A DNA stretch of 64,000 nucleotides from a virus. The notes below the pieces were generated by a model. It had not been told where the DNA came from and searched no databases. It worked only from the letters and a program-made list of their open reading frames with translations. A program made the translations under genes and the position numbers. Of the stretch, positions 35,334 to 45,191 are shown in pieces. The DNA is taken from positions 1-64,000 of IMG/VR virus record IMGVR_UViG_3300035670_000039; one strand, written 5' to 3'. Numbering within the stretch: the stretch's first letter is position 1; each line of letters opens with the position of its first letter.

Positions 35334-36338
35334 ATGAAAAAAATAAAAAAAAGTAAAGTCATTACCAAAAAAGTGACTAAAGTAGTAAATCCTAAAAAAC
35401 GTAAAGTATCTGCTATGGTAAAAAGTGTTAATAAAAAAATAAAGAAGCCAACAAAAATAACATCTGTAAAAAAGATAGTTAAAAAACCCAAAAAGGTAAA
35501 TAAATTAAAATTAGACATTACATATGAATCTAAAAATTTATCTGAGATCAATGTACCCCGTACCATAACAAGCAAAGATGTAATAGTAATTAATGAATTG
35601 GACGCGATTAATAAAGAAGTTGAAGAACTTACAGAAGTAAGAAAAAAACGTAGAGGTCGCAATAAAAAAGAAAAAATTTACTTTTCTAAAAAAACCGAAG
35701 AAGCTATCATCGAATACAATTCCGAAACCGACAACGTAAAAAGAAATGAAATTTACGAAACTCGTATAAAATACAGCTTTGATAAATTGGTAGAAAATAT
35801 TTTTAACACATTTAAATTTACTTATTTTGACAACAGTCCATTAGAGATTCAAAAAGAAACCGTAGCACACTTGGTTTCAAATATTCACAAATTTGAAGCT
35901 GGTAAAGGTAAGGCATTTAGTTATTTTAGTATTGTAGCTAAAAATTACTTGATATTCCATAACAATAACAATTATAAAAGATTTAATCAACACGTAGATA
36001 TTAGTGAAACTCCAGGTGAAGATAGTGTTTGTTTGCAAACAGAAGATGCACATCATAAGACTATTCAGACACAAGAGTTTATGAAATTGTTAATTAACTA
36101 TTGGGAAAGAAATATAACAAAAATATTCACCAAACAAAAAGATCTCAATATAGCATATGCAGTTATAGAATTATTTAGAAACAGCGAAAGAATTGAAAAT
36201 TTCAATAAAAAAACACTATATCTTTACATCAGAGAACTAAGTAATTGTAAAACACAACAAATTACTAAAATTATCAATAAAATGAAATCATATCAAAATA
36301 TAGTTATGAAAAATTACATTGATAACGGAAAAATATAA
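35334..36338 (+). CDS. Late-promoter sigma factor, T4 gp55-like, 334 aa
   Basis: The first ~110 residues are a very Lys-rich low-complexity extension. The core (about 140-260) has the sigma region-2-like segment EAGKGKAFSYFSIVAKNYLI, matching the 'KAFxYFxxIxxN' signature of T4 gp55 and its relatives, followed by helices with basic faces. gp55 replaces sigma-70 on host RNA polymerase to read late promoters. Here it precedes the structural operon, and the conserved TATTTATA near late gene starts is a natural candidate target. The basic extension is unusual. Confidence 0.75.
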   Translation: MKKIKKSKVITKKVTKVVNPKKRKVSAMVKSVNKKIKKPTKITSVKKIVKKPKKVNKLKLDITYESKNLSEINVPRTITSKDVIVINELDAINKEVEELTEVRKKRRGRNKKEKIYFSKKTEEAIIEYNSETDNVKRNEIYETRIKYSFDKLVENIFNTFKFTYFDNSPLEIQKETVAHLVSNIHKFEAGKGKAFSYFSIVAKNYLIFHNNNNYKRFNQHVDISETPGEDSVCLQTEDAHHKTIQTQEFMKLLINYWERNITKIFTKQKDLNIAYAVIELFRNSERIENFNKKTLYLYIRELSNCKTQQITKIINKMKSYQNIVMKNYIDNGKI

Positions 36339-36351
36339 TACAAAACAAATA

Positions 36352-36377
36352 AACCACTCAAATAGAGTGGTTTTTCT
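36352..36377 (+). terminator. Rho-independent terminator
   Basis: AACCACTC (36352-36359) pairs with GAGTGGTT (36365-36372), followed by TTTCTATTT. Confidence 0.85.
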
Positions 36378-36384
36378 ATTTATA
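36377..36384 (+). promoter_or_regulatory. TATTTATA motif before a start codon
   Basis: Candidate late promoter, 5 bases before the ATG at 36390. It heads the spike/baseplate operon right behind a terminator. Confidence 0.7.
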
Positions 36385-36389
36385 GATAT

Positions 36390-36731
36390 ATGGACTTAAA
36401 TTTTGAAATTTATAAAGGAAAGAATTTTTCTGGTCTTTGTAAAGACATAGTGAAAAATTCAGAGAGCAAGAAAGATCAAATTGATATTTTAATATCTGAG
36501 TTAAGAAGTTTAATTAAAACTGTTAACGACGCTACTATCGTAGTGCCTATGATAAAAGACTATTATGATGTAGGCGTTAAAAACGATGAACAATTGGTCA
36601 AATTAGCCGCAGTTATACAAAGATTGGTAGCAAAAGGTGAAGCTACTGGCGAAGGCAATTCAATGGTATTAAGTGAAGACGAACGTAAACAGTTAATGGA
36701 TGAAGTTATAACAATTAGTAAAGGCGAATAA
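36390..36731 (+). CDS. Conserved phage protein, 113 aa
   Basis: Helical protein with ILISELRSLIKTVNDATIVV and DYYDVGVKNDEQLVKLAAVI, a pattern I recall from uncharacterised proteins of T4-like phages. First gene of the long spike/baseplate operon; its stop is one base from the next start. Probably structural or an assembly factor. Confidence 0.75.
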   Translation: MDLNFEIYKGKNFSGLCKDIVKNSESKKDQIDILISELRSLIKTVNDATIVVPMIKDYYDVGVKNDEQLVKLAAVIQRLVAKGEATGEGNSMVLSEDERKQLMDEVITISKGE

Positions 36732-36732
36732 T

Positions 36733-38409
36733 ATGGTAGTTACGGATGTATCCAAATCAAATAAATCTCCACAGTTAAACGATCAACAAATAAAAGATTT
36801 GGTTGATATTCGTTCACCTATACAACTCGCCGTTGTAGTTGATGTGATTTTCAATGAAAATCACGTAAAATTGCAGGACGAATATAAACAAAAAATAAAT
36901 CCACAAACAGTTCCTCTTAACTATAAGAATGAACCAGCCAAAGAAAACGATGTGGATTTTTCGTACATAGGACGGGCCAAAGTAAGAATCTTATCACAAG
37001 AAAAAAAGTCATCGGTGGAAAAATTGCCTTGGGCTATACCTTTGGATCAAACTATTACGCAATATCCATTGGTCAATGAACTTGTATTGGTTCAAAAAGT
37101 AGGCAATAACTACTATTACAGCAAACCTTTAAATAAATTCAACTTTCCAACCAATATAGATTACACTGTAGAAACAGTATATAGTGAAAATGGAAAGCCT
37201 GCTGTGCCTTTTTACTTTGACGGAAATAGAGCTACTTATACATCAGCTCCAATTTATTCAAAATACAATAACATTGGGTATGTTGGGGAATATTTCATTT
37301 CCAATCCATTTATAAGATTGATTAGAAAAAACGAAGGAGATACAGCAATAGAAAGTAGATTTGGTCAATCAATTCGTTTTAGTGCTTATGATAATAATAG
37401 ACTTAATGATAAAGGATCATATCCATCCTACGCATTAAACAGCAATTTATTAAAAGAATCTAGTGGTGGTGGATATGGAAATCCAAAGATTACTATTAGA
37501 AATAGACAAAGAAATATCTCTTTAGACGAACCACAACAATTACATCCCAAGTTACCACCTATTCCAAAAATAACTCCATCTGAGAAAAATTTTGGTGGAC
37601 AAATAGATGAAGATATTAACAATGATGGCAGCACAATACAAATAACAAGTGGAAAAACAGAAAGCGATTGGAAAACTACAGTTTATAAAAGTATATTTGG
37701 CAAAACGTCAAACGGAGAGCCAACTGAAGAACAAGTTAGATACAATCCAAAAGGATCCACTACATTTAAATTTCCTGTTTTAGACGGCGATCAAATTGTA
37801 ATAAACACTGATAGATTGATATTGAGTAGTAGATTCGCAGAAACGTTCCATTTTAGCAAAAAACGTTATGCTGTAGCTACTGATAGTGAATATACAGTAG
37901 ATGCTAATGATAATGTAGTTATAACTACAAATAATACCGCTTGTATAAATGCGCCACAAATATTTTTGGGTCAATATGGTGAAACAAATGAACCAGTATT
38001 ACTAGGTCAAACAACTGTAGATTGGATGTACGATTTATGTAATTGGTTATTAGACCACGTACATTGGCATCACCACGTACACCCACATCCACACACGCAT
38101 CCTAGATCAGGAGATGCAACGCCTGAAAATACAAAGGATGCTAATCCAGATCAAACTCAAATACCAGTACAACAAATCAAGCTTAAATTATTAAGAGATA
38201 ATTTGCATAAAACTTTGAGTAGAAGAGTATTTGTTACAGGAGGAGGATATGCTCCAGGTAGCAATGGAGTTAAACCACCTGGTAGTGGCGGCGAGTGTAA
38301 AGACCCAGTAGAAATTAATACTGTTACAGGTGCTGGAGTTGTGGGTGATTTCAAAGGTAGAAATCGTCGTGAAGGTCCAGTACAAGTTGAATTTGAATTT
38401 GAGGATTAA
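36733..38409 (+). CDS. Baseplate central-spike protein (gp5-like), 558 aa
   Basis: An OB-fold-like region (about 75-125, GRAKVRILSQEKKSSVEKLP then WAIPLDQTITQYPLVNELVL) matches the N-terminal domain of gp5/VgrG spikes. Towards the C-terminus comes a beta-prism-like segment (AETFHFSKKRYAVATDSEYT) and a remarkable His cluster (DHVHWHHHVHPHPHTHPRSG, about 435-455), fitting the metal-binding HxH tip. No lysozyme domain is visible. It starts one base after the preceding stop. Confidence 0.75.
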   Translation: MVVTDVSKSNKSPQLNDQQIKDLVDIRSPIQLAVVVDVIFNENHVKLQDEYKQKINPQTVPLNYKNEPAKENDVDFSYIGRAKVRILSQEKKSSVEKLPWAIPLDQTITQYPLVNELVLVQKVGNNYYYSKPLNKFNFPTNIDYTVETVYSENGKPAVPFYFDGNRATYTSAPIYSKYNNIGYVGEYFISNPFIRLIRKNEGDTAIESRFGQSIRFSAYDNNRLNDKGSYPSYALNSNLLKESSGGGYGNPKITIRNRQRNISLDEPQQLHPKLPPIPKITPSEKNFGGQIDEDINNDGSTIQITSGKTESDWKTTVYKSIFGKTSNGEPTEEQVRYNPKGSTTFKFPVLDGDQIVINTDRLILSSRFAETFHFSKKRYAVATDSEYTVDANDNVVITTNNTACINAPQIFLGQYGETNEPVLLGQTTVDWMYDLCNWLLDHVHWHHHVHPHPHTHPRSGDATPENTKDANPDQTQIPVQQIKLKLLRDNLHKTLSRRVFVTGGGYAPGSNGVKPPGSGGECKDPVEINTVTGAGVVGDFKGRNRREGPVQVEFEFED

Positions 38410-38412
38410 TAT

Positions 38413-40158
38413 ATGGCATTACAAGTAGTAGACATATTTGGCAATTTACAACCAAGTTCTGGCAGAACATTGCCAAGTGGAAATTTTTTATTCATACCAT
38501 CATATAAAAAATATAAGTATAATTATGATTTTTATGTAGATTCCATTAACTATAATGACGCCATTCCGAATCCAAAACAAATCCTTACTTGGGATGAATT
38601 TTATAAAAATTATACGGATTTAACATCTCTGGAACAAAACGGATATGTTAAACTTAGTTCTGGCACTTATAAAAAAGATCTTACTAAAAAACTTGCTAGA
38701 ATAATTTCAATAAATAATTTATATATCACCGACGCATATCAAATAAAAACGCCCATCGCGGGTATAACCACGATGAAAGGTAATATTATAATAAATTTAG
38801 AAGAAACGGATATTTTTAAAAAAACGGTTAGAGATAAATTAGATTGTATTGCTCAAGTGTCGTCGTTGGGCGGAGATCCTACTTTATTGACCAAATCTTT
38901 GGCCGCCTTATTTTTCAGTTCATATTTTGAATTTCAGACAAATTATAATAGACTACCCGAATCAAGTTACGATTCTAATTTACAAGGAGCTGAAACTAAA
39001 ATCAATGACTTTTTGAAATCGATCAAATCTGATTTAGATAAAAATATTTCGTCTGGAACTTGGAAAAAAGAGAATGTTCCTGCTTGTTTTTTACCTGATC
39101 CTGATCCGGCGTTACCTGGACCTCCTACACAATCAATTAATGGTGTAGCAAATAAAGCTCCTGTAGTAGACAATCCTAATTTAAAACTACCGTCCCAAGA
39201 AGTAAAAGGGTTAGACGCAAATGCAGCACAACAAGCAGCATCACAAGCGCAAGGCGTAGCAAGTAATGCTGCATCTCAAGTACAAAGTGCGGCCGGTGGA
39301 TTGACTAGCCAAGTACAAGGCGCAGCTGGTCAAGCTCAAGGTGCATTAGAAGGTGCAGCTGGTCAAGTACAGGGAGCAGCTGGTCAGGCACAAGGTGCAT
39401 TAGAAGGTGCAGCTGGTCAGGCACAAGGTGCAATTGGTGGTGTTCAAGAATCTGCAGGTGGTGTACTTAGTAATTTATCATCTGGTGTTAAAGGTGCGAT
39501 TGGAGGAGGTGCTTTAGGAGCCGGTATAGGTGCATTAGCAGGCGGCGGAAAAGGTGCATTGATTGGAGCTGGTGCTGGATTGGTTGCTGGTGGTGTAGCC
39601 GGTAAAGTATTTGATAAACTAAATCCTAAAGGCATTAAACCAGACGGCTTGGGTAAGGATTGGTCTCCTGATAAATATAGTCCTGAATCTATAGCTGGAA
39701 ATACTAAATTTGTAAATGCCAAAACAGGTGTGGTTGAATCTACTTCTGAATTAGCTAAAGGATTAAAAGGTGGATTGTTAGGTGGTGCTCTTGGAGCCGG
39801 TGTAGGTGCATTAGCTGGGGGTGGCAAAGGTGCATTAATAGGTGGATTAAGTGGAACTGCACTTGGTGCTGGATTATCCGTTGGAGGTGTAACAGGAGGA
39901 GCTTTAGCCGGCGGTGGATTGGGAGCTGGAATAGGAGGAATAGTTGGAGGCGGAAAAGGTGCTGTAATTGGAGCAGTTTCTGGAGGAGCCGTTGGTGCAG
40001 CTGCAGCTAAATTAGCTAGTGTTCAAAAAGGAATGCCTAAGCCAAATATACCAAAACCACCTAGTACTCCACGTATTAAAACAATTAAAATACCAAGACC
40101 GTCGTATCCAAAAGGCGCAACAGATTTATTAAATTTACCTAAATCTCCTCTGGGTTAA
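38413..40158 (+). CDS. Tail protein with glycine-zipper repeats, 581 aa
   Basis: N-terminal ~220 residues are alpha/beta (an SH3- or hub-like region). Residues about 270-340 are Ala/Gln/Gly repeats (QVQGAAGQAQGALEGAAGQ type), and about 350-540 contain several glycine zippers (GGGALGAGIGALAGGGKGAL and similar), then a Pro/Lys-rich tail. Glycine zippers mark membrane-inserting or oligomeric channel proteins, so it may form the DNA-delivery pore near the spike. Three bases after the spike gene. Confidence 0.65.
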   Translation: MALQVVDIFGNLQPSSGRTLPSGNFLFIPSYKKYKYNYDFYVDSINYNDAIPNPKQILTWDEFYKNYTDLTSLEQNGYVKLSSGTYKKDLTKKLARIISINNLYITDAYQIKTPIAGITTMKGNIIINLEETDIFKKTVRDKLDCIAQVSSLGGDPTLLTKSLAALFFSSYFEFQTNYNRLPESSYDSNLQGAETKINDFLKSIKSDLDKNISSGTWKKENVPACFLPDPDPALPGPPTQSINGVANKAPVVDNPNLKLPSQEVKGLDANAAQQAASQAQGVASNAASQVQSAAGGLTSQVQGAAGQAQGALEGAAGQVQGAAGQAQGALEGAAGQAQGAIGGVQESAGGVLSNLSSGVKGAIGGGALGAGIGALAGGGKGALIGAGAGLVAGGVAGKVFDKLNPKGIKPDGLGKDWSPDKYSPESIAGNTKFVNAKTGVVESTSELAKGLKGGLLGGALGAGVGALAGGGKGALIGGLSGTALGAGLSVGGVTGGALAGGGLGAGIGGIVGGGKGAVIGAVSGGAVGAAAAKLASVQKGMPKPNIPKPPSTPRIKTIKIPRPSYPKGATDLLNLPKSPLG

Positions 40159-40180
40159 TAATTATATATATATAAACAAT

Positions 40181-40654
40181 ATGAAAATAGAAGTGCTTAA
40201 AGAGTTTATTAAAAAAACAGTACAACAAGAAGTTCGCAACGTATTAAAGACTGAGTTGAAAAGTCAATTATCAGAAATATTTGCGAATAATTCATCAAAG
40301 CCTCAAAAAAAGACAAAATCTGCAGATTCTGATCTAGAAGCTGAAATTTTGAATGAACTTGAATCTATGAATGAATCAGTAGCAGAAGTTGAAACTAAGC
40401 CTGCGAAGAAATATGTTAAATATACAAACAATCCAATGTTGAATGACATATTAAATCAGACTACAGGAGGAGTACCACAAGAAGGTGGTATGGTTAGTAT
40501 GATGGGTGGGTATGGATCAACTTCCTCTCAAGTAATTACAGAAACAAAAGCTCCCGAGAATGCTCCTGAACCAGTTAAATCTGTATATTCCGCTATGACC
40601 CGAGATTATTCTAAGTTGATGAGTGCTATAGAGAAGAAAAAATCTAAGATTTAA
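40181..40654 (+). CDS. Helical scaffold-like protein, 157 aa
   Basis: N-terminal helix with charged heptads (KEFIKKTVQQEVRNVLKTEL), Ser/Lys linker, acidic helix, then a Met/Gly-rich loop (GGMVSMMGGYGSTSSQVITE) and a basic C-terminus (YSKLMSAIEKKKSKI). The small size and position next to gp25 suggest a baseplate assembly factor. Two bases before the gp25-like gene. Confidence 0.65.
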   Translation: MKIEVLKEFIKKTVQQEVRNVLKTELKSQLSEIFANNSSKPQKKTKSADSDLEAEILNELESMNESVAEVETKPAKKYVKYTNNPMLNDILNQTTGGVPQEGGMVSMMGGYGSTSSQVITETKAPENAPEPVKSVYSAMTRDYSKLMSAIEKKKSKI

Positions 40655-40656
40655 TT

Positions 40657-41058
40657 ATGTCTAAAAAAGCACTAGGACTTAAAATACCTTTCAGATTGGG
40701 TCAAAATGGTTATTTTGAAACCAATGTGGATACTATTTCCCAAGTTTCGAGTAATATAAAGAATCTTTTATTAACACGACCTGGCGAACGTAGGTTTAAC
40801 AATGCGTTTGGGTCTTCTTTATATAAAGTGTTGTTTGAACAGAATGAATTACAAGAAATGTTGCCTATGTTGGTAAATCTTATTCAAAATGACGTAAATA
40901 GATTTATGAATGGGGTAATAGTGGAAGATGTTAAAGTTCAATTAGTAGAAAATGATGCTGTAAATAATGATTACAATAAAATATTTATAAAAGTAGCCTT
41001 TAGTTATAAAGAACTGAAGTCTACAACCGAAGTAATTATCACAAACAATAATATATAA
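40657..41058 (+). CDS. Baseplate wedge protein, gp25-like, 133 aa
   Basis: GPW/gp25 family: QVSSNIKNLLLTRPGERRFN followed by NAFGSSLYKVLFEQNELQEM carries the conserved 'LLxTxPGERxxxPxFGsxL' core. In T4, gp25 joins the gp6-gp7-gp53 wedge at the sheath interface and starts sheath polymerisation. It shares one base with the next gene (stop TAA at 41056-41058, start ATG at 41058). Confidence 0.92.
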   Translation: MSKKALGLKIPFRLGQNGYFETNVDTISQVSSNIKNLLLTRPGERRFNNAFGSSLYKVLFEQNELQEMLPMLVNLIQNDVNRFMNGVIVEDVKVQLVENDAVNNDYNKIFIKVAFSYKELKSTTEVIITNNNI

Positions 41059-43043
41059 TGCAACAACTAATTAACAAAACATTCAAAGCTAATACAAAAG
41101 ACGTTTTGTATTTAAATCGTGATTTTACTTCGTTAAAGCAACAACTGATCGATTTTACCAAACAGTATTATCCACAAAGTTACAAGGACTTCAGTGAAAG
41201 TTCGCCAGGACAAATTTTTATTGAACAAGCTAGCTTTGTTGGCGATGTACTATCTTACTACACTGATTATCAATTCAAAGAAAGTTTTATTCAATTCGCG
41301 GGTGAACGTAAGAACATTATAAATCAAGCACAATTTTTGGGTTATAAACCAAAAGTGTCTTCAGTATCTTCTACATACGTAGAATTATTTCAATTATTAC
41401 CAGCAACTCGTACATCAGGAGTTAATGGCGAATATATACCAGACGAAAGATATTGTTTGATTTTGAAACCATATACACAACTATCCAGTGTATCTGGTGT
41501 ATCATTTATCGTTGAAGAAAGTGTAGATTTTAGTCAAGACACACTATTCTCACCAAGAGAAATAAGTGTTTACAATCGTGACAATACAGGTGCTCCATTG
41601 TTTTATTTGATAAAGAAAACAGCACAGTGTTATTCAGGCAGAATTACGTCTAAGACTTTTAGTATTGGTGACCCCCAATCTTTCTTAAAAATTAAGCTGG
41701 ATGAAACGAATGTTGTCAAAATAATAAGTGTGGTTGATTCAAATGGTATTAACTATTATGAAACCCAATACTTGGCACAAGATACCATTCCTATTTTAGT
41801 TGATAACGTTCCGCTTAATAATCAAACACTGTCTCCATATAGAAATGAAACGCCTAAGATTTTAAAGTATTTAAGAACTGAACGCAGATTTATAACAACA
41901 ATAGATCAAAACAACTTCACTTACATCCAATTTGGAGCAAATACAGAAAATTACGAAAATACTGTTATCATACCAAATCCAACCAACGTTGGTGTAGCTC
42001 TATCCAATTTAAAAAATCTCAATATATCTTTGGATGGGACAAACGTATTGAAAGCAAATTCTTATGGTGTATCTCCATCAAACACAACATTAACAGTTAC
42101 TTATGTTGTAGGTGGTGGTTTGGATTCAAATGTAAATTCCGACGAAATAAATAAGATTGCTAGTACCGATTATTTAAATGATGTCACTAGTTTGACTGAC
42201 AGCGAAGTTATTTTATTGAATAATATAAAAAACTCATTGAGAGTAAATAATCCACAGTCATCTACAGGTGGTAACAATGCTGAAACAGACGAAGAAATAC
42301 GTCAAAGTGCAATATTGAATTTTTCCGCTCAAAACAGAATGGTTACATCAGAAGATATTTTACTTAGAGTGTATTCATTACCAACATATTTAGGTAATAT
42401 CTCTAAAGCATATGTTGAAAGCAATTCAAATAGACGCATTCAATATAACCAACTAATTAAAGGTATAGTGAATGAAAATGGAAATGAAACATTGGATCTA
42501 AATCCACTAAATCCATTGGATAGAAGAAAGTTTTTAGAAGCAAGTAATCCATTTACCAACAATCTTTATTTGTTGGGATACGACGTTAATAAAAATTTAA
42601 CCAAACTAAATCCTGCTACATTACAGAACTTAATAAGTTATTTGAATAATTTCAAAATATTAACAGATAAAATTAACATTATAGACGGATATATTATTAA
42701 TTTGGGATTGGAGTTTAAGATTACTGTTTTCAATGGTTTCAATAAACGAGATGTTTTAAATAATTGTATTCAATCCGTTAAAAGCTTTTTGAACATTGAT
42801 AATATGAGTTTTAATCAACCAATAAATCTCAGTCAGCTTAATTTTGAAATAATGAAAAACGAAGGCGTTCAATCTGTTATTGAATTGAAGATCAAAAATT
42901 TGACAATTGATGATGGTGATTATTCTCCCGTAGCATATAATGTAAGTATTGCTACACAAAACAATATTCTTTATCCATCAAAAGACCCATCTGTATTTGA
43001 AATAAAATATCCAGACAATGACATTAAAGGATTGGTAGTATAA
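41058..43043 (+). CDS. Baseplate wedge protein, gp6/J-like, 661 aa
   Basis: N-terminal SSPGQIFIEQASFVGDVLSY and YTDYQFKESFIQFAGERKNI, then LTVTYVVGGGLDSNVNSDEI, are the hallmarks of gp6/Baseplate-J-like wedge proteins. The C-terminal third has LINYLNNFKILTDKINIIDG as in gp6 dimerisation domains. It builds the inner ring of the baseplate with gp25. Genes at 43045 onwards follow without gaps. Confidence 0.88.
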   Translation: MQQLINKTFKANTKDVLYLNRDFTSLKQQLIDFTKQYYPQSYKDFSESSPGQIFIEQASFVGDVLSYYTDYQFKESFIQFAGERKNIINQAQFLGYKPKVSSVSSTYVELFQLLPATRTSGVNGEYIPDERYCLILKPYTQLSSVSGVSFIVEESVDFSQDTLFSPREISVYNRDNTGAPLFYLIKKTAQCYSGRITSKTFSIGDPQSFLKIKLDETNVVKIISVVDSNGINYYETQYLAQDTIPILVDNVPLNNQTLSPYRNETPKILKYLRTERRFITTIDQNNFTYIQFGANTENYENTVIIPNPTNVGVALSNLKNLNISLDGTNVLKANSYGVSPSNTTLTVTYVVGGGLDSNVNSDEINKIASTDYLNDVTSLTDSEVILLNNIKNSLRVNNPQSSTGGNNAETDEEIRQSAILNFSAQNRMVTSEDILLRVYSLPTYLGNISKAYVESNSNRRIQYNQLIKGIVNENGNETLDLNPLNPLDRRKFLEASNPFTNNLYLLGYDVNKNLTKLNPATLQNLISYLNNFKILTDKINIIDGYIINLGLEFKITVFNGFNKRDVLNNCIQSVKSFLNIDNMSFNQPINLSQLNFEIMKNEGVQSVIELKIKNLTIDDGDYSPVAYNVSIATQNNILYPSKDPSVFEIKYPDNDIKGLVV

Positions 43044-43044
43044 T

Positions 43045-44712
43045 ATGCATATTTTTATTTATCCATCTCAAGACACTTATATTAACAATTCCGACAAATA
43101 CCAAAACAAAAATTTTGGGTTGGACGAAGTGTTAGAGATATACGCCTCTAACTCAGGCAAAACAACGGTTTATACAGATCCAAATTGGCACACGCCTCCT
43201 CTTACTGCCTCTTCATATGGCAATAATGGATGGTTAGCTTATACTACATCTTCACTATTTATCTACTCTGGTAGTAAATGGTATGCATATAGTCTTACTT
43301 CATCTGTAATACCAAATACGTCATTTATTGCTAATTTCACAGGCAGATTATCAAATGTTACTACTGCTCCTAGAAAATCTCTTTATATTTCCGGATCAGC
43401 TATATCCGCATCTGGCAGATTTGTAGGAAGTATTACAGGATCAAACTGTGTAAGCAGATCTTTCAGTGGTAGTTTCTCCAGTTCAAGTTTTAAATCAATT
43501 ATTAACACAAATACCTCAAGTGTATCTTATTATGTTGATGTGGTAAATTTCGCTGGATATTTTAAAGGACAATATAGTGGATCTTTTACTCGTCCATCAA
43601 CAGCCACATATCTTAATTATCCAGAGTTTAGTAGAACTATGATCAAGTTTGACTTAACCACATTAAGTCAATCAATCTCTAAAAATGAAATCAGTAGTTC
43701 AAAATTAAAATTTACGTTGAATTTAAAAGCCTGTGGTATGAGAAATCTACCACTAAACTACTCTATTTATGCTTATCCTATAAGTCAGAGTTGGGAAAAT
43801 GGAAATGGTAGATATGCCGACGATGGTTCCCAATTGGGAGCTACTTGGAACAATAGATCTTACTCAGGAAGCAATTTGTGGTACGGTAGTAAAATAACAA
43901 ATAGTTATCAACAAGTAAATTATTTATTGACCGCATCATATTCCAGTGCTAGTTTTCAAAATCAAGGCGGAACTTGGTATTACAAAGTACCAGCATCTTA
44001 TACAAACAAACCAAAGTGGATCTGTAATTCCACAGCTTTTCCTTCGTTGGTAAATAATGGATTAATTTGCAGTCAATCATTTAGTTACGGACAACAAAGT
44101 GATATATCAATGGACATCACTACTATCGTTCGTTCTTGGTTATGTGGATGTGTTCCAAATAACGGACTAATGTTATTGACTTCATTTGAAATAAGTACAC
44201 CTCCTCTTCAACCAACCAACGGGCTGTTACAATTTTTCAGCAAAGATACCAATACAATTTACAGCCCATATATTGATATGGGTTGGGATGATACTGTATT
44301 TAATACAGGTAGTTTAAAACCAGTATCTTCTTCCATACAAAACTTGGTTACATTGCAACAGTTAAATAGTACATATAAAGCTGGTAGTGTTGCTAAAATA
44401 TTTGTGTTCGCTAGAGATAAATATCCTCTCAAAACATTTAATAAAGCATATCAACAACCAGCTATGGTTACTCCTAAGTATCTGCCAACATCTTCATATT
44501 ATATGGTTAAAGATGCTGAGTCTGAGGAAGTTTTGATTAATTTCGATAATTATACCAAGTTAAGTTGCGATGCTACGTATGGTAATTATTTTAAATTAAA
44601 TACAAATGGATTGCCTCAAGAACGATATTTGACAGTATTTATTAAGGTAGAGTACAAAGATGGGACAGTTGACATCGTTGATACCGGAAAAATATTTAAA
44701 ATAACGCGTTAG
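43045..44712 (+). CDS. DNRLRE-domain structural protein, 555 aa
   Basis: Begins MHIFIYPSQDTYINNSDKYQ with NFGLDEVLEIY, then SRTMIKFDLTTLSQSISKNE and LKACGMRNLPLNYSIYAYPI, the pattern of DNRLRE-type beta-sandwich domains ('Dtyi....n.g....L.v......r.li+Fdls'). A GSITGSNCVSRSFSGSFSSS-type insertion copies the fibre-shaft composition. Located between gp6-like and gp7-like genes, it is probably part of the baseplate periphery. Confidence 0.8.
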   Translation: MHIFIYPSQDTYINNSDKYQNKNFGLDEVLEIYASNSGKTTVYTDPNWHTPPLTASSYGNNGWLAYTTSSLFIYSGSKWYAYSLTSSVIPNTSFIANFTGRLSNVTTAPRKSLYISGSAISASGRFVGSITGSNCVSRSFSGSFSSSSFKSIINTNTSSVSYYVDVVNFAGYFKGQYSGSFTRPSTATYLNYPEFSRTMIKFDLTTLSQSISKNEISSSKLKFTLNLKACGMRNLPLNYSIYAYPISQSWENGNGRYADDGSQLGATWNNRSYSGSNLWYGSKITNSYQQVNYLLTASYSSASFQNQGGTWYYKVPASYTNKPKWICNSTAFPSLVNNGLICSQSFSYGQQSDISMDITTIVRSWLCGCVPNNGLMLLTSFEISTPPLQPTNGLLQFFSKDTNTIYSPYIDMGWDDTVFNTGSLKPVSSSIQNLVTLQQLNSTYKAGSVAKIFVFARDKYPLKTFNKAYQQPAMVTPKYLPTSSYYMVKDAESEEVLINFDNYTKLSCDATYGNYFKLNTNGLPQERYLTVFIKVEYKDGTVDIVDTGKIFKITR

Positions 44713-44713
44713 T

Positions 44714-45190
44714 ATGGCAAATATACCATTAGTATATAATGTATCTTTAAGTGATGTACAAACATTTAAAGACTTTGGTACTTTCCAAAACAATTTTGAT
44801 GATTTTGGAAATGATCAATTGGTTTATAACATATCACAGTCGCTTGAAGGTAAATACAACTATATAAAAGTACCAATAAAAAGTTTTTTATATAATGAAA
44901 ACAAAATCGTTGATACTTCACAATCGGATTTTACTGAATTACAAACAACTGCGGTTGAAGAAAAGAGAAATTTAACAGATGTTATAACACAATATAATAA
45001 CGTGCTGGTCGAGAACAGAATTTTAAATCAAACGGTAAATGAATTAGTAGAAAAATACGAAAACAATGACGATAAACAAGTTATTGCAGCTATGAAAAAC
45101 CAAATTATTGGTTTACGAATCCAATTGGGACAAGGAAAAGTTGCTTCGGATTTCGATGATGATTACCCATTTTTACCATTAACTTCTTGA
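44714..45190 (+). CDS. Baseplate-cluster protein, 158 aa
   Basis: N-terminal beta segment (PLVYNVSLSDVQTFKDFGTF) then a coiled coil of about 70 residues (ENRILNQTVNELVEKYENND, AAMKNQIIGLRIQLGQGKVA). The arrangement of attachment domain plus coil suggests a trimeric connector in the baseplate; gp53-like or gp8-like roles cannot be tested here. One base from both neighbours. Confidence 0.65.
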   Translation: MANIPLVYNVSLSDVQTFKDFGTFQNNFDDFGNDQLVYNISQSLEGKYNYIKVPIKSFLYNENKIVDTSQSDFTELQTTAVEEKRNLTDVITQYNNVLVENRILNQTVNELVEKYENNDDKQVIAAMKNQIIGLRIQLGQGKVASDFDDDYPFLPLTS

Positions 45191-45191
45191 T

